A DNA stretch of 64,000 nt from Pseudomonas sp. Au-Pse12 (GTDB taxonomy: Bacteria; Pseudomonadota; Gammaproteobacteria; Pseudomonadales; Pseudomonadaceae): positions 248,001 through 312,000 of the forward strand of contig NZ_JAJTTH010000001.1 of assembly GCF_021341665.1 (NCBI RefSeq). Direction: 5' to 3'. The notes below the pieces were generated by a model. It was not told where the DNA came from. It saw nothing but the letters and a program-made list of their open reading frames with translations, and did not search any database. Below are positions 52,195 through 62,488 of the stretch, piece after piece; the stretch's first letter is position 1; each line of letters opens with the position of its first letter. Made by a program: the position numbers and the translations under genes.

Positions 52195-53202
52195 TCAGGC
52201 GTCCGTGGACGCGTCTGGCTGCGCCCTGGTTGCCGCCGCCAGACGCAGCGCCTCAAGGCCGGCCTCGGCCTTGGTGGCGCGCAACTCCATCTCTTTGCTT
52301 AGGCGGGCCTGCTCGTCGGCTCGCTCCTTGAGTGTCTGAATTTCCTGCGTGGCAACGCGCAAGCGTTCCTGGAGCAGGGCGCTTTCGCTGTCCTGGCGGG
52401 CGACTTGCTCGCTCAGCCTGACCTGCAGTGCCGAATTTTTGCTGGCGGCATCCTCGGCTTTCTTGAGCTCTTTGTGGACGGCTCGTTGTTCGCTGAGCAG
52501 GCGTTCGTTATCGCGATGCAGCTGGGTAATTTCGTCCTGGCGTACCAGGGCGCTCTGCTGAGCCTGGCGCAACTCCATCTGGATCTGTTGCAGTTGCCCC
52601 TCGTGGCGACGCTGCTCCTGTTCGCGCTGTTCCTTGCTGGCGGCGCGGTAGTGCTCCAGCGCATCCCGGGCGTGCAGGTGCTTTTCTTCCAGGGAGTGGA
52701 TCTGCTGTTCCTTGTCCTCCAGGCGTAACTCAAGGCCCTTGATAGCCTGGTTCAGCTCGGCATTGCGGGTCTGTTCGCTCTGCAGCATGGAGCGGGTGTC
52801 TTGCAGGGCGGCGCTTTCGCCGGCCAGGGCGCTGGCCTGGATCTGCAGTTGCTGCTGCAGTTGTTCCTGGTGCTGGCGAGCATCATTCAGCTGGCGCTCA
52901 AGCGCCTGCTTCTGTTCCTCGAAGCGGGCGAGGGCTTGCTCCAGAGGCTCCTGGGCCTGTTCCTGCAGGCGTTGCGCCAGGCGCCCCACCAGTTCGCCCA
53001 GCTCTTCATCCAGAGGCAAGGGCCCGCTGTCGCGCCGGCTGGCGCCATCGTCCAGCTCCTTGAGGTAGCGATGGATGGTGGTTTTCGAGCCGGTATTGCC
53101 CATTTCGATGCGTACGGCGTCGATGCTGGGGTGTTCGCCACGGGCAAGAATCGCCTGGCGCGCTTTCTTCACCACCGCCTTGTTTATGCCTCCGCGAGCC
53201 AT
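52195..53202 (-). CDS. KfrA-like DNA-binding coiled-coil protein
   Basis: 335 residues from ATG 53202. The N-terminal 60 residues match the KfrA N-terminal DNA-binding domain: INKAVVKKARQAILARGEHP, then IEMGNTGSKTTIHRYLKEL. From about residue 85 to 325 the protein is a long heptad-rich coiled coil (EQ/LEQ-rich). KfrA proteins were first described on plasmids as DNA-binding, filament-like partition or regulatory proteins. A chromosomal copy next to a tyrosine recombinase is unusual. It is divergent from that recombinase by 180 bp. Confidence 0.8.
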   Translation of the reverse strand: MARGGINKAVVKKARQAILARGEHPSIDAVRIEMGNTGSKTTIHRYLKELDDGASRRDSGPLPLDEELGELVGRLAQRLQEQAQEPLEQALARFEEQKQALERQLNDARQHQEQLQQQLQIQASALAGESAALQDTRSMLQSEQTRNAELNQAIKGLELRLEDKEQQIHSLEEKHLHARDALEHYRAASKEQREQEQRRHEGQLQQIQMELRQAQQSALVRQDEITQLHRDNERLLSEQRAVHKELKKAEDAASKNSALQVRLSEQVARQDSESALLQERLRVATQEIQTLKERADEQARLSKEMELRATKAEAGLEALRLAAATRAQPDASTDA

Positions 53203-53382
53203 GCGTCCTCCGATGATTTTGTACTGTGATATGTAGTATGTAATTGGCGTGTATTGTACAGATAAAAGCAAATTCCTTATAGCTCAAAATTGACATGGGA
53301 TATTATGGTATTACCCCGTGTGATAGGCGCCGTGAGCGGTTTTCGCTTCCAGCCGCCGTACCTTTGCCTGAGTTGAACTGCC

Positions 53383-54321
53383 ATGAGTGAGCTGGATCGT
53401 TATCTGCAAGCGGCCACCCGCGACAACACCCGTCGCAGCTACCGGGCGGCGATCGAGCATTTTGAGGTGCAGTGGGGTGGTTTCCTGCCGGCAACGGCGG
53501 AGAGCGTGGCCCGCTACCTGGCCGCTTATGCGGGGGAGCTGTCGATCAACACCCTGCGGTTGCGCCTTTCGGCGCTGGCTCAGTGGCACAGCAGCCAGGG
53601 GTTTGCCGACCCGACCAAGGCGCCGGTAGTGCGCCAGGTGTTCAAGGGGATTCGCGCCGTGCATCCGGTTCAGGAAAAGCAGGCTCAACCGCTGCAGTTG
53701 CAGCACCTGGAGCAGGTCGTTGCCTGGCTCGAGGAGGAGGCTGCTGGCGCTGCTGCTGAAGGGCGTCAAGGGGACTTGCTGCGTGCCCGGCGTGATCGGG
53801 CGTTGATCCTTCTGGGGTTCTGGCGAGGGTTTCGCAGTGATGAGCTGTGCCGCTTGCAGGTCGAGCATGTGCAGGCGGTCGCCGGATCGGGCGTCAACCT
53901 TTATCTGCCTCGCAGCAAGAGTGACCGCGATAACCTCGGCCGGACCTTTCACACCCCGGCCTTGCAGCGGTTGTGCCCGGTGCAGGCGTACATCGAGTGG
54001 ATCAACAGTGCGGCGCTGGTACGTGGCCCGGTGTTTCGCGGTATCGACCGCTGGGGGCACTTGAGCGAGCAGGGCTTGCACGCCAATAGCGTGATTGCGC
54101 TGCTGCGCCAGGCATTGGCGCGTGCCGGTATCGACGCCGAACACTACACCAGCCATTCCCTGCGCCGGGGCTTTGCCACCTGGGCTCATCGCAGTGGCTG
54201 GGACCTGAAGTCGCTGATGAGTTATGTCGGCTGGAAGGACATGCAGTCTGCCATGCGTTATGTCGAGGCCAATCCGTTCATGGGCATGGCGCGCATCGGT
54301 GAAAAGCCGGTGCAGCAGTAG
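53383..54321 (+). CDS. Tyrosine recombinase/integrase
   Basis: 312 residues. N-terminal SAM-like core-binding domain (about 5-95, TRRSYRAAIEHFEVQW) and catalytic domain with Arg in GFWRGFRSDELCRL, H-x-x-R in TSHSLRRGFATWA and the Tyr in AMRYVE. All catalytic residues appear present. It is not near a tRNA and no other phage gene is nearby. It may act with the divergent KfrA-like protein, or serve another element. Confidence 0.85.
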   Translation: MSELDRYLQAATRDNTRRSYRAAIEHFEVQWGGFLPATAESVARYLAAYAGELSINTLRLRLSALAQWHSSQGFADPTKAPVVRQVFKGIRAVHPVQEKQAQPLQLQHLEQVVAWLEEEAAGAAAEGRQGDLLRARRDRALILLGFWRGFRSDELCRLQVEHVQAVAGSGVNLYLPRSKSDRDNLGRTFHTPALQRLCPVQAYIEWINSAALVRGPVFRGIDRWGHLSEQGLHANSVIALLRQALARAGIDAEHYTSHSLRRGFATWAHRSGWDLKSLMSYVGWKDMQSAMRYVEANPFMGMARIGEKPVQQ

Positions 54322-54352
54322 ATAAAGGTTTCTTCTATTAATAGTGACGGTT

Positions 54353-54391
54353 GATAGGCAAAGCCAATCGACAGCATCAGGTTTGCCAATG
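54353..54391 (+). promoter_or_regulatory. Probable OxyR site upstream of ahpC
   Basis: Two adjacent copies of a similar element, GATAGGCAAAGCCAATC (54353-54369) and CATCAGGTTTGCCAATG (54375-54391), 82-120 bp before the ahpC start. These resemble the spaced half-sites bound by OxyR upstream of ahpC in pseudomonads. Confidence 0.45.
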
Positions 54392-54472
54392 AGCCAAGCA
54401 GCGATGCGTTGGTTAGGATTCTCCCCATCAAGTTTTCACCCAACGTTTTCAATCACTGATGGAGAGTCACCG

Positions 54473-55036
54473 ATGCCTATCATCAACAGCCAAGTAAAAC
54501 CCTTCAAAGCTACCGCATTCAAAAACGGTGCATTCGTTGAAGTGTCGGACGCCGATCTGAAAGGCAAGTGGTCCGTAGTGTTCTTCTACCCGGCTGACTT
54601 CACTTTCGTCTGCCCAACCGAGCTGGAAGACCTGGCCGACAACTACGCCGAATTCCAGAAACTGGGCGTTGAGATCTACAGCGTTTCCACTGACACCCAC
54701 TTCGCCCACGCTGCCTGGCACAACACTTCGCCAGCCATCGGCAAGATCCAGTACACCATGATCGGCGACCCGACCCTGGCCATCTCGCGTAACTTCGACG
54801 TGTTGATCGAAGAAGCCGGTCTGGCTGACCGTGGCACCTTCGTGATCAACCCGGAAGGCCAGATCAAGATCGTTGAGATCAACGACGGCGGCGTAGGCCG
54901 TGACGCTTCCGAGCTGCTGCGCAAGATCAAGGCCGCTCAGTACGTTGCTGCTCACCCAGGCGAAGTGTGCCCAGCCAAGTGGAAAGAAGGCGAGGCCACT
55001 CTGGCTCCGTCCCTGGACCTGGTCGGCAAGATCTAA
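54473..55036 (+). CDS. ahpC: Alkyl hydroperoxide reductase subunit C
   Basis: 187 residues from ATG 54473. 2-Cys peroxiredoxin: peroxidatic Cys in FTFVCPTE, resolving Cys in GEVCPAKW. It reduces H2O2 and organic peroxides in the cytoplasm and is recycled by AhpF. The upstream region has OxyR-like sites. Confidence 0.95.
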   Translation: MPIINSQVKPFKATAFKNGAFVEVSDADLKGKWSVVFFYPADFTFVCPTELEDLADNYAEFQKLGVEIYSVSTDTHFAHAAWHNTSPAIGKIQYTMIGDPTLAISRNFDVLIEEAGLADRGTFVINPEGQIKIVEINDGGVGRDASELLRKIKAAQYVAAHPGEVCPAKWKEGEATLAPSLDLVGKI

Positions 55037-55157
55037 GTCCATGCATTACCCAAGGGCGGTCATCCGCACCTAAGTCAGCTGCACCGCCCTCAAATAACGC
55101 CCGGGCGAGATTCGCTCGGGCGTTGTTTTTTCTACCGAATCAAAGGAAATCGCCCGT

Positions 55158-56723
55158 ATGTTGGATGCCAATCTTAAAGCTCAGTTGAAGTCATACCTGG
55201 AACGGGTCACCCAGCCGATCGAGATCGTCGCCTCCCTCGACGACGGTGCGAAATCCCAGGAAATGCTCGCGTTACTCAAAGACATTGTCAGTCTTTCCAA
55301 TCAGATTACCTTGCTCGATGACGGCACCGATGCGCGCAAGCCTTCGTTCTCGTTGAATCGCCCGGGGAGTGATATCAGCCTGCGTTTCGCCGGTATCCCC
55401 ATGGGGCACGAATTCACTTCCCTGGTGCTGGCCCTGTTGCAAGTAGGGGGGCATCCCTCCAAAGCCAGCGCTGAAGTGATCGAGCAGATCCGCTCGCTCA
55501 AGGGCGAGTTCAATTTCGAGACTTATTTCTCGCTGTCCTGCCAGAACTGCCCGGATGTGGTCCAGGCGCTGAACCTGATGGCGGTGCTCAACCCCAACAT
55601 CCGTCACGTGGCCATCGACGGCGCGCTGTTCCAGGCAGAAGTTGATGAACGCAAGATCATGGCGGTGCCCAGTGTCTACCTCAATGGCGTGAACTTCGGC
55701 CAGGGACGCATGGGCCTGGAAGAAATCCTCGCCAAGCTGGATACCGGTGCGGTCGAGAAACAGGCGCAAAAGCTCAATGCCAAAGAGGCCTTTGATGTGC
55801 TGGTGGTCGGCGGCGGTCCTGCTGGGGCGTCGGCAGCCATTTATGCCGCTCGCAAAGGCATTCGTACCGGGGTCGCCGCCGAGCGTTTCGGCGGCCAGGT
55901 GCTGGACACCATGGCCATCGAGAACTTTGTCTCGGTGAAGGAAACCGAAGGGCCGAAGCTGGCCGCGGCCCTCGAAGAGCACGTCAAGCAATACGATGTC
56001 GACATCATGAACCTGCAGCGCGCCAGCGCCCTGGTGCCGGCCAAGGAAGTGGGCGGCCTGCACGAGATCCGGTTCGAAAGCGGTGCCAGCCTCAAGGCCA
56101 AGTCGGTGATCCTCGCCACCGGTGCCCGCTGGCGTGAAATGGGCGTGCCGGGTGAGCAGGAATACAAGGCCAAGGGCGTGTGCTTCTGCCCGCACTGCGA
56201 TGGCCCGCTGTTCAAGGGCAAGCGTGTGGCGGTAATCGGCGGTGGCAACTCCGGTGTCGAGGCCGCCATCGACCTGGCGGGTATCGTCAGCCACGTGACC
56301 CTGCTGGAGTTCGACAGCAAGCTGCGGGCCGATGCGGTGTTGCAGCGCAAGCTCTACAGCCTACCCAACGTCAAGGTCATCACCAGTGCCTTGACCAGTG
56401 AAGTGAAAGGCGACGGCCAGAAGGTGACTGGCCTGGCGTACAAGGATCGCGATTCGGGCGAGTTCCACGCGGTGGACCTGGAGGGCATCTTCGTGCAGAT
56501 CGGCTTGCTGCCCAACACCGACTGGCTCAAGGGCACCGTCGAGTTGTCGCCCCGCGGCGAGATCATTGTCGATGCCCGTGGCGAGACTTCGCTGCCTGGC
56601 GTGTTCGCCGCCGGAGACGTGACGACGGTGCCATACAAGCAGATCGTGATCGCCGTAGGCGAGGGCGCCAAAGCATCTCTCAGTGCCTTCGATCACCTGA
56701 TCCGCACGTCAGCCCCGGCATGA
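55158..56723 (+). CDS. ahpF: Alkyl hydroperoxide reductase subunit F
   Basis: 521 residues, full length. N-terminal thioredoxin-like domain with CQNC, FAD region [19 protein letters not shown], redox pair CPHC ([12 protein letters not shown]), NADPH region [16 protein letters not shown]. It transfers electrons from NADH to AhpC. It follows ahpC by 121 bp and may be co-transcribed or have its own promoter. A strong terminator follows. Confidence 0.95.
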   Translation: MLDANLKAQLKSYLERVTQPIEIVASLDDGAKSQEMLALLKDIVSLSNQITLLDDGTDARKPSFSLNRPGSDISLRFAGIPMGHEFTSLVLALLQVGGHPSKASAEVIEQIRSLKGEFNFETYFSLSCQNCPDVVQALNLMAVLNPNIRHVAIDGALFQAEVDERKIMAVPSVYLNGVNFGQGRMGLEEILAKLDTGAVEKQAQKLNAKEAFDVLVVGGGPAGASAAIYAARKGIRTGVAAERFGGQVLDTMAIENFVSVKETEGPKLAAALEEHVKQYDVDIMNLQRASALVPAKEVGGLHEIRFESGASLKAKSVILATGARWREMGVPGEQEYKAKGVCFCPHCDGPLFKGKRVAVIGGGNSGVEAAIDLAGIVSHVTLLEFDSKLRADAVLQRKLYSLPNVKVITSALTSEVKGDGQKVTGLAYKDRDSGEFHAVDLEGIFVQIGLLPNTDWLKGTVELSPRGEIIVDARGETSLPGVFAAGDVTTVPYKQIVIAVGEGAKASLSAFDHLIRTSAPA

Positions 56724-56740
56724 TTGGAGGCTGAAAAAAC

Positions 56741-56774
56741 AAAACCCCATGAGCCTGGGCTCATGGGGTTTTTT
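56741..56774. terminator. Bidirectional terminator
   Basis: A 15-bp perfect stem (AAAACCCCATGAGCC and complement) with a 2-base loop and flanking T/A tracts, between the convergent ahpF and gloA. Confidence 0.85.
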
Positions 56775-56849
56775 ATTGCCGCTCTGTAGGTCTTGGCTGG
56801 CCGGCGAAGGGGGCAACGTCTTCGCTGGCAAGCCTGCGCCTGGGCGGGT

Positions 56850-57371
56850 TTACAGCGGGGCCGGCTGGATGATCTCGACCCAGTAGCCGTCCGGGTCCTT
56901 GATGAACGCCAGGCTCTTCATCCGGCCGTCGTTCAGGCGTTTCTGGAAGTCGCAGCCCAGCGCTTCGAAGCGCTCGCAGGCGGCGACGATATCCGGCACC
57001 GAGATGCAGATGTGGCCGAAGCCGCGTGGATCGCTGTTGCCGTTGTGGTAAGCGAAGGCCGGGTCGTTCTCGGTGCCGTGGTTGTGGGTCAGTTCAAGAA
57101 TGCCAGGGATCGATTTCATCCACTCGGTACGTGCGGCGGCGTCGGCAGGGATCTGCGCCTTGTCCACCAGGGCGAGGAAGTACAGGCTGAATTCAGCTTC
57201 GGGGAAGTCGCGTTTTTCCACCAGGGAAAAGCCCAGGACCCGAGTGTAGAAGTCCAGCGAGCGAGTGATGTCCTTGACCCGCAGCATGGTGTGGTTGAAC
57301 ACGAAGCGGGCGGTGGCCGCGTCCGGTTGGGCGGTCACGCCGGGAAAGGTGTTGAGTTCGTTAAGGCTCAT
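56850..57371 (-). CDS. gloA: Lactoylglutathione lyase (glyoxalase I)
   Basis: 173 residues from ATG 57371. Full GloA pattern: [41 protein letters not shown] and [10 protein letters not shown], providing the His/Glu metal ligands. Converts the methylglyoxal-glutathione hemithioacetal to lactoylglutathione. The longer N terminus is typical of the zinc-type enzymes. Its position beside gor and ahpCF groups stress-detoxification genes. Confidence 0.9.
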   Translation of the reverse strand: MSLNELNTFPGVTAQPDAATARFVFNHTMLRVKDITRSLDFYTRVLGFSLVEKRDFPEAEFSLYFLALVDKAQIPADAAARTEWMKSIPGILELTHNHGTENDPAFAYHNGNSDPRGFGHICISVPDIVAACERFEALGCDFQKRLNDGRMKSLAFIKDPDGYWVEIIQPAPL

Positions 57372-57556
57372 GGGCCCTCCAGAAGTAAGTGCGGCCAAGG
57401 CTGTGCTCGGAGGCGAGCGGCCTTGGCGGGCAATGGTTCGGACATCCTTGGAATGGCGCAATGATACGCAACTGGGTTGGGCGGCGCCAAACCCAAAGCT
57501 CCTGATCTATTGCCCAATCCTGGCGCCGGGCTCAGACTTCCAGGCCCCATCCCTTA

Positions 57557-58096
57557 GTGTGCAAACGCATGATCGAGTCGTTCAAATTCCCCGTCGCGGC
57601 CCTGTTTCTTCTGGCTCTGGCTGGTGTGGCCCGGGCCGAGTCGCCAATAGCCTGGCCCCAGGGCTGGACAGTGGAGCCGCTACCCGCCCAGCAGGCGAGC
57701 GAAGCCGCCAAGGTCTCCCGACAAAGAGCGGTCAAGATGGATGCGGCCGGTAACCCACTGATGGTCATGGAGTTGACCATGAGCCAAGTCGACAGTGGGC
57801 ATGTAGTCAATCTGCAAGGGGTATTGCTGGAGATGCGCAAGTCGGTACAAAAGGACTTTGCCCAAGGTGGTTATCAGAGTGTCTGTAACAAGATTCACTC
57901 CGCGCAATTGAGTCGCCTGGACGCCCTGGAGACCACTTGCACCATTACCCAGAATGGCCGGCATGTGCTTTCGCAAACATTGGTGGCGGCGCTGGATGGG
58001 GATAAGGCTTATGTACTTTCATACGCCGGTCAGGCCACAGCGTTTGCCGACAGCCAGGATGAAATACGCGCTGTACGAAATAGCCTTAAACTTTAA
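57557..58096 (+). CDS. DUF4946 family exported protein
   Basis: 179 residues (GTG 57557 or ATG 57569). Signal peptide VAALFLLALAGVARAES, then PIAWPQGWTVEPLPAQQ. A middle with GNPLMVMELTMSQVDSG and a late pair of cysteines. Matches the Pseudomonas DUF4946 pattern. Periplasmic or secreted, function unknown. Confidence 0.7.
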   Translation: MCKRMIESFKFPVAALFLLALAGVARAESPIAWPQGWTVEPLPAQQASEAAKVSRQRAVKMDAAGNPLMVMELTMSQVDSGHVVNLQGVLLEMRKSVQKDFAQGGYQSVCNKIHSAQLSRLDALETTCTITQNGRHVLSQTLVAALDGDKAYVLSYAGQATAFADSQDEIRAVRNSLKL

Positions 58097-58295
58097 GGAA
58101 AAATCTGAAACACTCGGTTGGTTTTTCGCTGCTTGGCTGTTCGTTATCGAAAAGGTACTAAGTGCGAAGTTGGCTGGGCATCAGAGGTTAATAGGCAGCC
58201 TCGGGCTCGGCGCTGTATCGGGTAGAGGAAGGGGCGGGGTGTCGCTGAATCCCAACCTTAGATGCAAGTCGTAATAAGAATATTCTTATAAATGT

Positions 58296-58326
58296 AAAAG
58301 GCCCCGCATATGCAGGGCCTTTTTCA
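58296..58326. terminator. Bidirectional terminator
   Basis: AAAAGGCCC (58296-58304) with GGGCCTTTT (58315-58323), loop of 10 bases, T-rich tails. It lies between the DUF4946 and mvaT-like genes and ends both. Confidence 0.8.
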
Positions 58327-58340
58327 GGTAGCGGCTTTGC

Positions 58341-58706
58341 TCAAGCGCGCAACCAGGAATCCACAGTGGCGGCGCCGTACTGTTCTTTCCAGGCTTTCAG
58401 GCCGCGGTGGTTGCCGCCCTTGGTTTCGATCAGTTCACCGGTGTGCGGGTTCTGATAAACCTTGACCACACGGGCGCGGCGCTGTTTAGGGGCGTTGGCC
58501 TGTGGCAGGCCGGTCTTGCCCAGGTTCGGGTCAAGAATGGCGATGATATCTCGCAGGCTCTTGTCGTAGGACTTCATCAGGGCCTGAAGTTTTTCTTCGA
58601 ACTCGATTTCCTTCTTGAGTCCGGCGTCATTTTTTAGGGATTCAAGCTGCGCGAGCTGTTCTTGAAGTGCTTTCTCTGCAGCACGAAATTCAGCAAGTCT
58701 GGACAA
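58341..58706 (-). CDS. MvaT-family nucleoid silencer (H-NS-like)
   Basis: 121 residues from TTG 58706, chosen because GGAG lies 8 bases upstream and the product starts SRLAEFRAAEKALQEQLAQL, as in the family. The N-terminal oligomerisation helix carries EEKLQALMKSYDKSLRDIIA. The C terminus has the AT-hook-like DNA-binding part VYQNPHTGELIETKGGNHRG. It silences AT-rich genes, such as the horizontally acquired ones in this window. Whether it is MvaT or MvaU/MvaV is not decided. Confidence 0.85.
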   Translation of the reverse strand: MSRLAEFRAAEKALQEQLAQLESLKNDAGLKKEIEFEEKLQALMKSYDKSLRDIIAILDPNLGKTGLPQANAPKQRRARVVKVYQNPHTGELIETKGGNHRGLKAWKEQYGAATVDSWLRA

Positions 58707-58951
58707 TATCTTCACTCCAATAGTCTATTTTGGCTGATACAAACCACAAACAAAGCTATAAGCCATAAGCCGGTTAAGGCTTGATTAAGTGGCCTACCTG
58801 TGAATCTTGTACAGGCGGTAAAAATTGTAGTAGTTAATGCGCCAAGAGTAAATCAGGTTGTTCTTGTTCAAGCTCGATATTGCTCATTTGATACAGATTG
58901 GTGCAGCACTCGAGTTGTTAGAGCGATTGTCTTTCGTTCTGGTATGGCTAT

Positions 58952-60490
58952 TTAATGGCGCGCTAGCGCAGTAACAAACTCAGCACTGGGCATGGGGCGT
59001 CCGAACAAATAACCCTGCAGGAAATCCACCCCCTTGGCCGTCAGGTAATCCCGCTGTTCTGCAGTTTCAATACCTTCGGCGACTATACCCAGGTCGAGTT
59101 TGGCCGAGAGTTCGATAATGCTGTCGAGTATATGCAGCGACAGTGCATCGGCGCCGATCATGGCGACGAAACTCTGATCGATTTTCAAATAGTCGACATT
59201 GAACTGGCGTAGATAACCCAGGCTGGAATGCCCGGTGCCGAAGTCGTCGATGGCAATCATCACCCCCAGTTCATGCAGCTCGGCGAACAGTTGGTGGGTC
59301 ACGGCCGTGGGCTCGATCAGTTCGCGCTCGGTCAGTTCCAGCACGAGGATCACCTTGCCCTCCGGGAAACCGGCGAGGAACTCGCGGCAGTCCTCCAGCA
59401 GTTGCAGGTCCTGGCAATGGCTGGCACTGATGTTGATGCCGATATGAAAGCCGTCGCTGAAGTGCTCGGCGTGGGGAGCCAGGGCTTGTTGGGTCTGCTG
59501 CATCAGCGAACGCGTCATGGGCACGATCAGCCCCGAATGTTCGGCGAAGGGGATGAACAGGTCGGGGCGCACCAGCCCCTCTTTTGGATGCCGCCAGCGC
59601 ATCAGCACTTCAATGCCGGCCCACTGCAGGGTGTCGCCACGGACCACCGGTTGAAAGTACGCAATGAACTCCTGGGCCCCCAGTGCCCGTTGCAGTTCGT
59701 GGGTCGGCGAGACGGAGCGCTTTTGCAGCCAGTGGGCGAGCACGCCCGCCGCCGCGCCGAAAAACACCAGCAGGCTGAACAGGGCCGGGTACTGGCTCTT
59801 CATGTAGTTCCAGACATCGCCTGCGGGGAAGCCCGAGCTGACGCTGTAGGGGTAGCGCGATGAACGCAGGTGCTGGCTGGCGACGGCCTCCAGCGGCGGG
59901 GAGCCGTCATGCACGGTGCCGTCCCTGGACAGCCAGTGCCCGCCGACCTGCAGTTGCAGATGGGCGAAGCGGCTGATCAGGCGCAGGGCATTGGTCAAGT
60001 GATAGCCGTCAATGGTCGCCAGGGCGGCGCGATCGCCCTCGCTCCAGCGATAGACCAGCAGCGCAGTGTCGGGGGTGATGGGGTTGCCGTTCATCAACCA
60101 GAGGCGGCCGTCCACGTAGTCCTGGGGGTTGAGCGGCACCGCGAAGTTACCGAGCAAGGAGCTGCAATAGTTGATGTTGCGCCACACCAGGTTGGTCGAG
60201 CGGACGAAGGGCCGCCGCGTGACCTGCTCGCGCAGCGCCAACTGCCGGACTTCATCGCAATCGCGGCCCACCTGGGGCAACAGCGTCCTGGCGGCGAGGT
60301 CGGTGTTGTCGAGCATCAGGTCGAATTGGCGGATGGCCTCCTCGGCGGTTTCCAGGCTGCTGTGCATCAGCGCGCGTTCGGCCTGGGCGTAGAGAATCAG
60401 GGCGCCGAGCCCGATGGGAAGCAGTATCGCCAGTAAGGTCCAGAACATGCGGGTCGAGCGTTTCAGTGGACCTTTGGCGGTCAGGGGCAT
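58952..60490 (-). CDS. CSS-motif EAL cyclic-di-GMP phosphodiesterase
   Basis: 512 residues from ATG 60490. Periplasmic CSS domain between two membrane segments (about 15-36 and 240-262), with the CSS in NINYCSSLLG. The cytoplasmic EAL domain has EVLMRW (EVL variant), NISASH, ELTERE, IDDFGTG, LKIDQSF and EGIETAEQ, all catalytic residues present. It hydrolyses c-di-GMP, with activity tuned by periplasmic thiol state in related proteins. Confidence 0.85.
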   Translation of the reverse strand: MPLTAKGPLKRSTRMFWTLLAILLPIGLGALILYAQAERALMHSSLETAEEAIRQFDLMLDNTDLAARTLLPQVGRDCDEVRQLALREQVTRRPFVRSTNLVWRNINYCSSLLGNFAVPLNPQDYVDGRLWLMNGNPITPDTALLVYRWSEGDRAALATIDGYHLTNALRLISRFAHLQLQVGGHWLSRDGTVHDGSPPLEAVASQHLRSSRYPYSVSSGFPAGDVWNYMKSQYPALFSLLVFFGAAAGVLAHWLQKRSVSPTHELQRALGAQEFIAYFQPVVRGDTLQWAGIEVLMRWRHPKEGLVRPDLFIPFAEHSGLIVPMTRSLMQQTQQALAPHAEHFSDGFHIGINISASHCQDLQLLEDCREFLAGFPEGKVILVLELTERELIEPTAVTHQLFAELHELGVMIAIDDFGTGHSSLGYLRQFNVDYLKIDQSFVAMIGADALSLHILDSIIELSAKLDLGIVAEGIETAEQRDYLTAKGVDFLQGYLFGRPMPSAEFVTALARH

Positions 60491-60573
60491 GGATCGAACC
60501 TGTCGGCGGAGGAGGGGCGGTGCACAGGTCGTGGCCCCTGGCACGGTCTTGATGATCGCAGGATAGACGGCTT

Positions 60574-61446
60574 TTAGCGGCGATACAGGCGTTGCGCGTG
60601 CTGGATGAAGGCCAGGGTCGCCGGCGACGCCTGACGCCGGTCCAGCACCGCGATCGCCACTTGGCGACGCACCGCCGGAGCCAGGGGCCGGCTCACATAA
60701 CGCGGGTCCACAGCCTGGGGCAGCGACAGTTCGGCGACGACGCTCAAGGCATCGCCACGGGCCACGGTCTCCAGGGTGCTGAGCAACTGTGAACTGCGAT
60801 AGCGGATGTTGGGGTGCAGGCCGGCACCGATGAACAAGCGTGAAACCAACTCCGCCGACCCGGCTTCGGTGAGCACGAAGGGGTCATGGCACAGCTGTTC
60901 CAGGCGCAGTTGCGCTTCGCTGGCCAGGGCGTGGCCGGCCGGAATCAATGCCAGCAATTGGTCATCGACCAGAGCAAAGGTGTCGAAGCGTTCCTGGGGC
61001 AGCACCACGAAGCCCAGGTCGATCCGACGCTCTTCCAGCCACTGCAGGACCTGGCGATCGGGGCCTTCGTCAATGTGCACTTCGATGCCCGGGTGCTCGC
61101 GGCGATAGTCATCGAGGATCCGCGGTAACAGGCGGATCGAGGCGGTGGGGCCGAACGAGCCGATGCGCAGGGTGCCACGCTTCATTCCCCGGGCATCCGC
61201 GGCTTCCTCGGCCAGGGTCGCGGCCAGACCGAGCATGGCCCGCGCGCGCTGGAGCAATTGAGCACCGATGTCGGTAAGTTCGACCTGAGCCTGATGCCGG
61301 CGAAACAACGCCACCTGCAACTCCTGTTCCAGGGACTTGATGGCGTGGGACACCGCCGACTGGGTGATGCCCAGGCGCGTGGCGGCGCTGGTAAAGCCCT
61401 GGAGTTCGGCCACCAGGGAAAAGATCTCCAGTTGGGTAAGAGTCAT
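60574..61446 (-). CDS. LysR-family transcriptional regulator
   Basis: 290 residues. N-terminal helix-turn-helix LGITQSAVSHAIKSLEQELQ and a LysR substrate domain (about 90-290). It is divergent from the EamA transporter with 85 bp between starts. This is a typical regulator-transporter pair, so it probably controls that gene in response to an exported metabolite. Confidence 0.9.
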   Translation of the reverse strand: MTLTQLEIFSLVAELQGFTSAATRLGITQSAVSHAIKSLEQELQVALFRRHQAQVELTDIGAQLLQRARAMLGLAATLAEEAADARGMKRGTLRIGSFGPTASIRLLPRILDDYRREHPGIEVHIDEGPDRQVLQWLEERRIDLGFVVLPQERFDTFALVDDQLLALIPAGHALASEAQLRLEQLCHDPFVLTEAGSAELVSRLFIGAGLHPNIRYRSSQLLSTLETVARGDALSVVAELSLPQAVDPRYVSRPLAPAVRRQVAIAVLDRRQASPATLAFIQHAQRLYRR

Positions 61447-61531
61447 GAGTAAAAGCTCATTTTACGATGATCAGGCATTAGACAAAAAATGGCCGTGCAG
61501 CACAAATCCATTGCCTCAGAGCGTCTTGACC

Positions 61532-62488
61532 ATGAGTGAAAGCAACATCAGCGGCCCCCTGGCGGCCGAATACCGGGACCTGGCGGTGTATGCCCGCCTG
61601 GCGGCAGTCACCACGATCTGGGGCGGCACCTTTGTCGCCGGGCGCTATCTGGCCGGCGGGCTCACGCCCTTGCTCGCCGCCAGCCTGCGCTTTCTCCTGG
61701 CCAGCCTGGCCTTGCTCGGCTTCATGGCGCTGGCGCGCATTCCCCTGGCGCGGCCCAACCTCAGGCAGTTTGGCCAACTGGCGCTGCTGGGTTTCTTCGG
61801 GATCTTCTTCTACAACCTGTGCTTCTTCCTCGGTCTGCAGCAGGTCAACGCTTCCCGGGCGTCGTTGATCGTGGCGCTGAACCCTGCGGTGATTGCCCTG
61901 GCGTCCTGGGCGCTGTTCAAGGAGCGTCTGGGGCGGCGCCAGCTGCTGGGGATTGTCCTGTGCCTGAGTGGCGCGGCCCTGGTGATCTGCAGTCGCGACC
62001 CTTCGGCCCTGGCGGTGCAGGCCGGTGGCTGGCGCGGCGACCTGCTGATTCTTGGCTGTGTCCTGGGTTGGGGCGTGTACTCGCTGTTTTCCAAGGGCTT
62101 GAACCACAGCCTGGGCCCCTTGCAGACGGTCACCTATTCGATCCTCCTGGGCACCTTGATGCTCTGTGTTGCCACCCTGGCCCGTGGTGAATTCGAATGG
62201 CAGGCGCTGGCCCGGCTCAATTTCGCCCAAGGCCTGAGCCTGCTGTACCTGGGCGTACTGGGCTCGGCGCTGGCCTACATCGGGTACTACGACGGTTTGC
62301 GGCGCATCGGTGCCACCCGGGCCGGGGTGTTCATCGCGCTCAACCCGCTGACGGCGGTGATTCTCGGCGCGCTGCTGCTGGAAGAACAGGTGAGCCTGGT
62401 GATGGGGTTGGGCGGGGCGTTGATTCTGGGCGGCATCTACCAGTGCAACAAACCCCTTGCGGGCAGGGCAAAAAAGGCGATTTTATAG
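61532..62488 (+). CDS. EamA/DMT-type transporter
   Basis: 318 residues from ATG 61532. Ten membrane segments in two EamA repeats: LAAVTTIWGGTFVAGRYLAG, then ASRASLIVALNPAVIALASW, and GSALAYIGYYDGLRRIGATR in the second. The family exports amino acids, nucleosides or other metabolites across the inner membrane. The substrate is unknown. Divergent LysR regulator. Confidence 0.85.
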   Translation: MSESNISGPLAAEYRDLAVYARLAAVTTIWGGTFVAGRYLAGGLTPLLAASLRFLLASLALLGFMALARIPLARPNLRQFGQLALLGFFGIFFYNLCFFLGLQQVNASRASLIVALNPAVIALASWALFKERLGRRQLLGIVLCLSGAALVICSRDPSALAVQAGGWRGDLLILGCVLGWGVYSLFSKGLNHSLGPLQTVTYSILLGTLMLCVATLARGEFEWQALARLNFAQGLSLLYLGVLGSALAYIGYYDGLRRIGATRAGVFIALNPLTAVILGALLLEEQVSLVMGLGGALILGGIYQCNKPLAGRAKKAIL

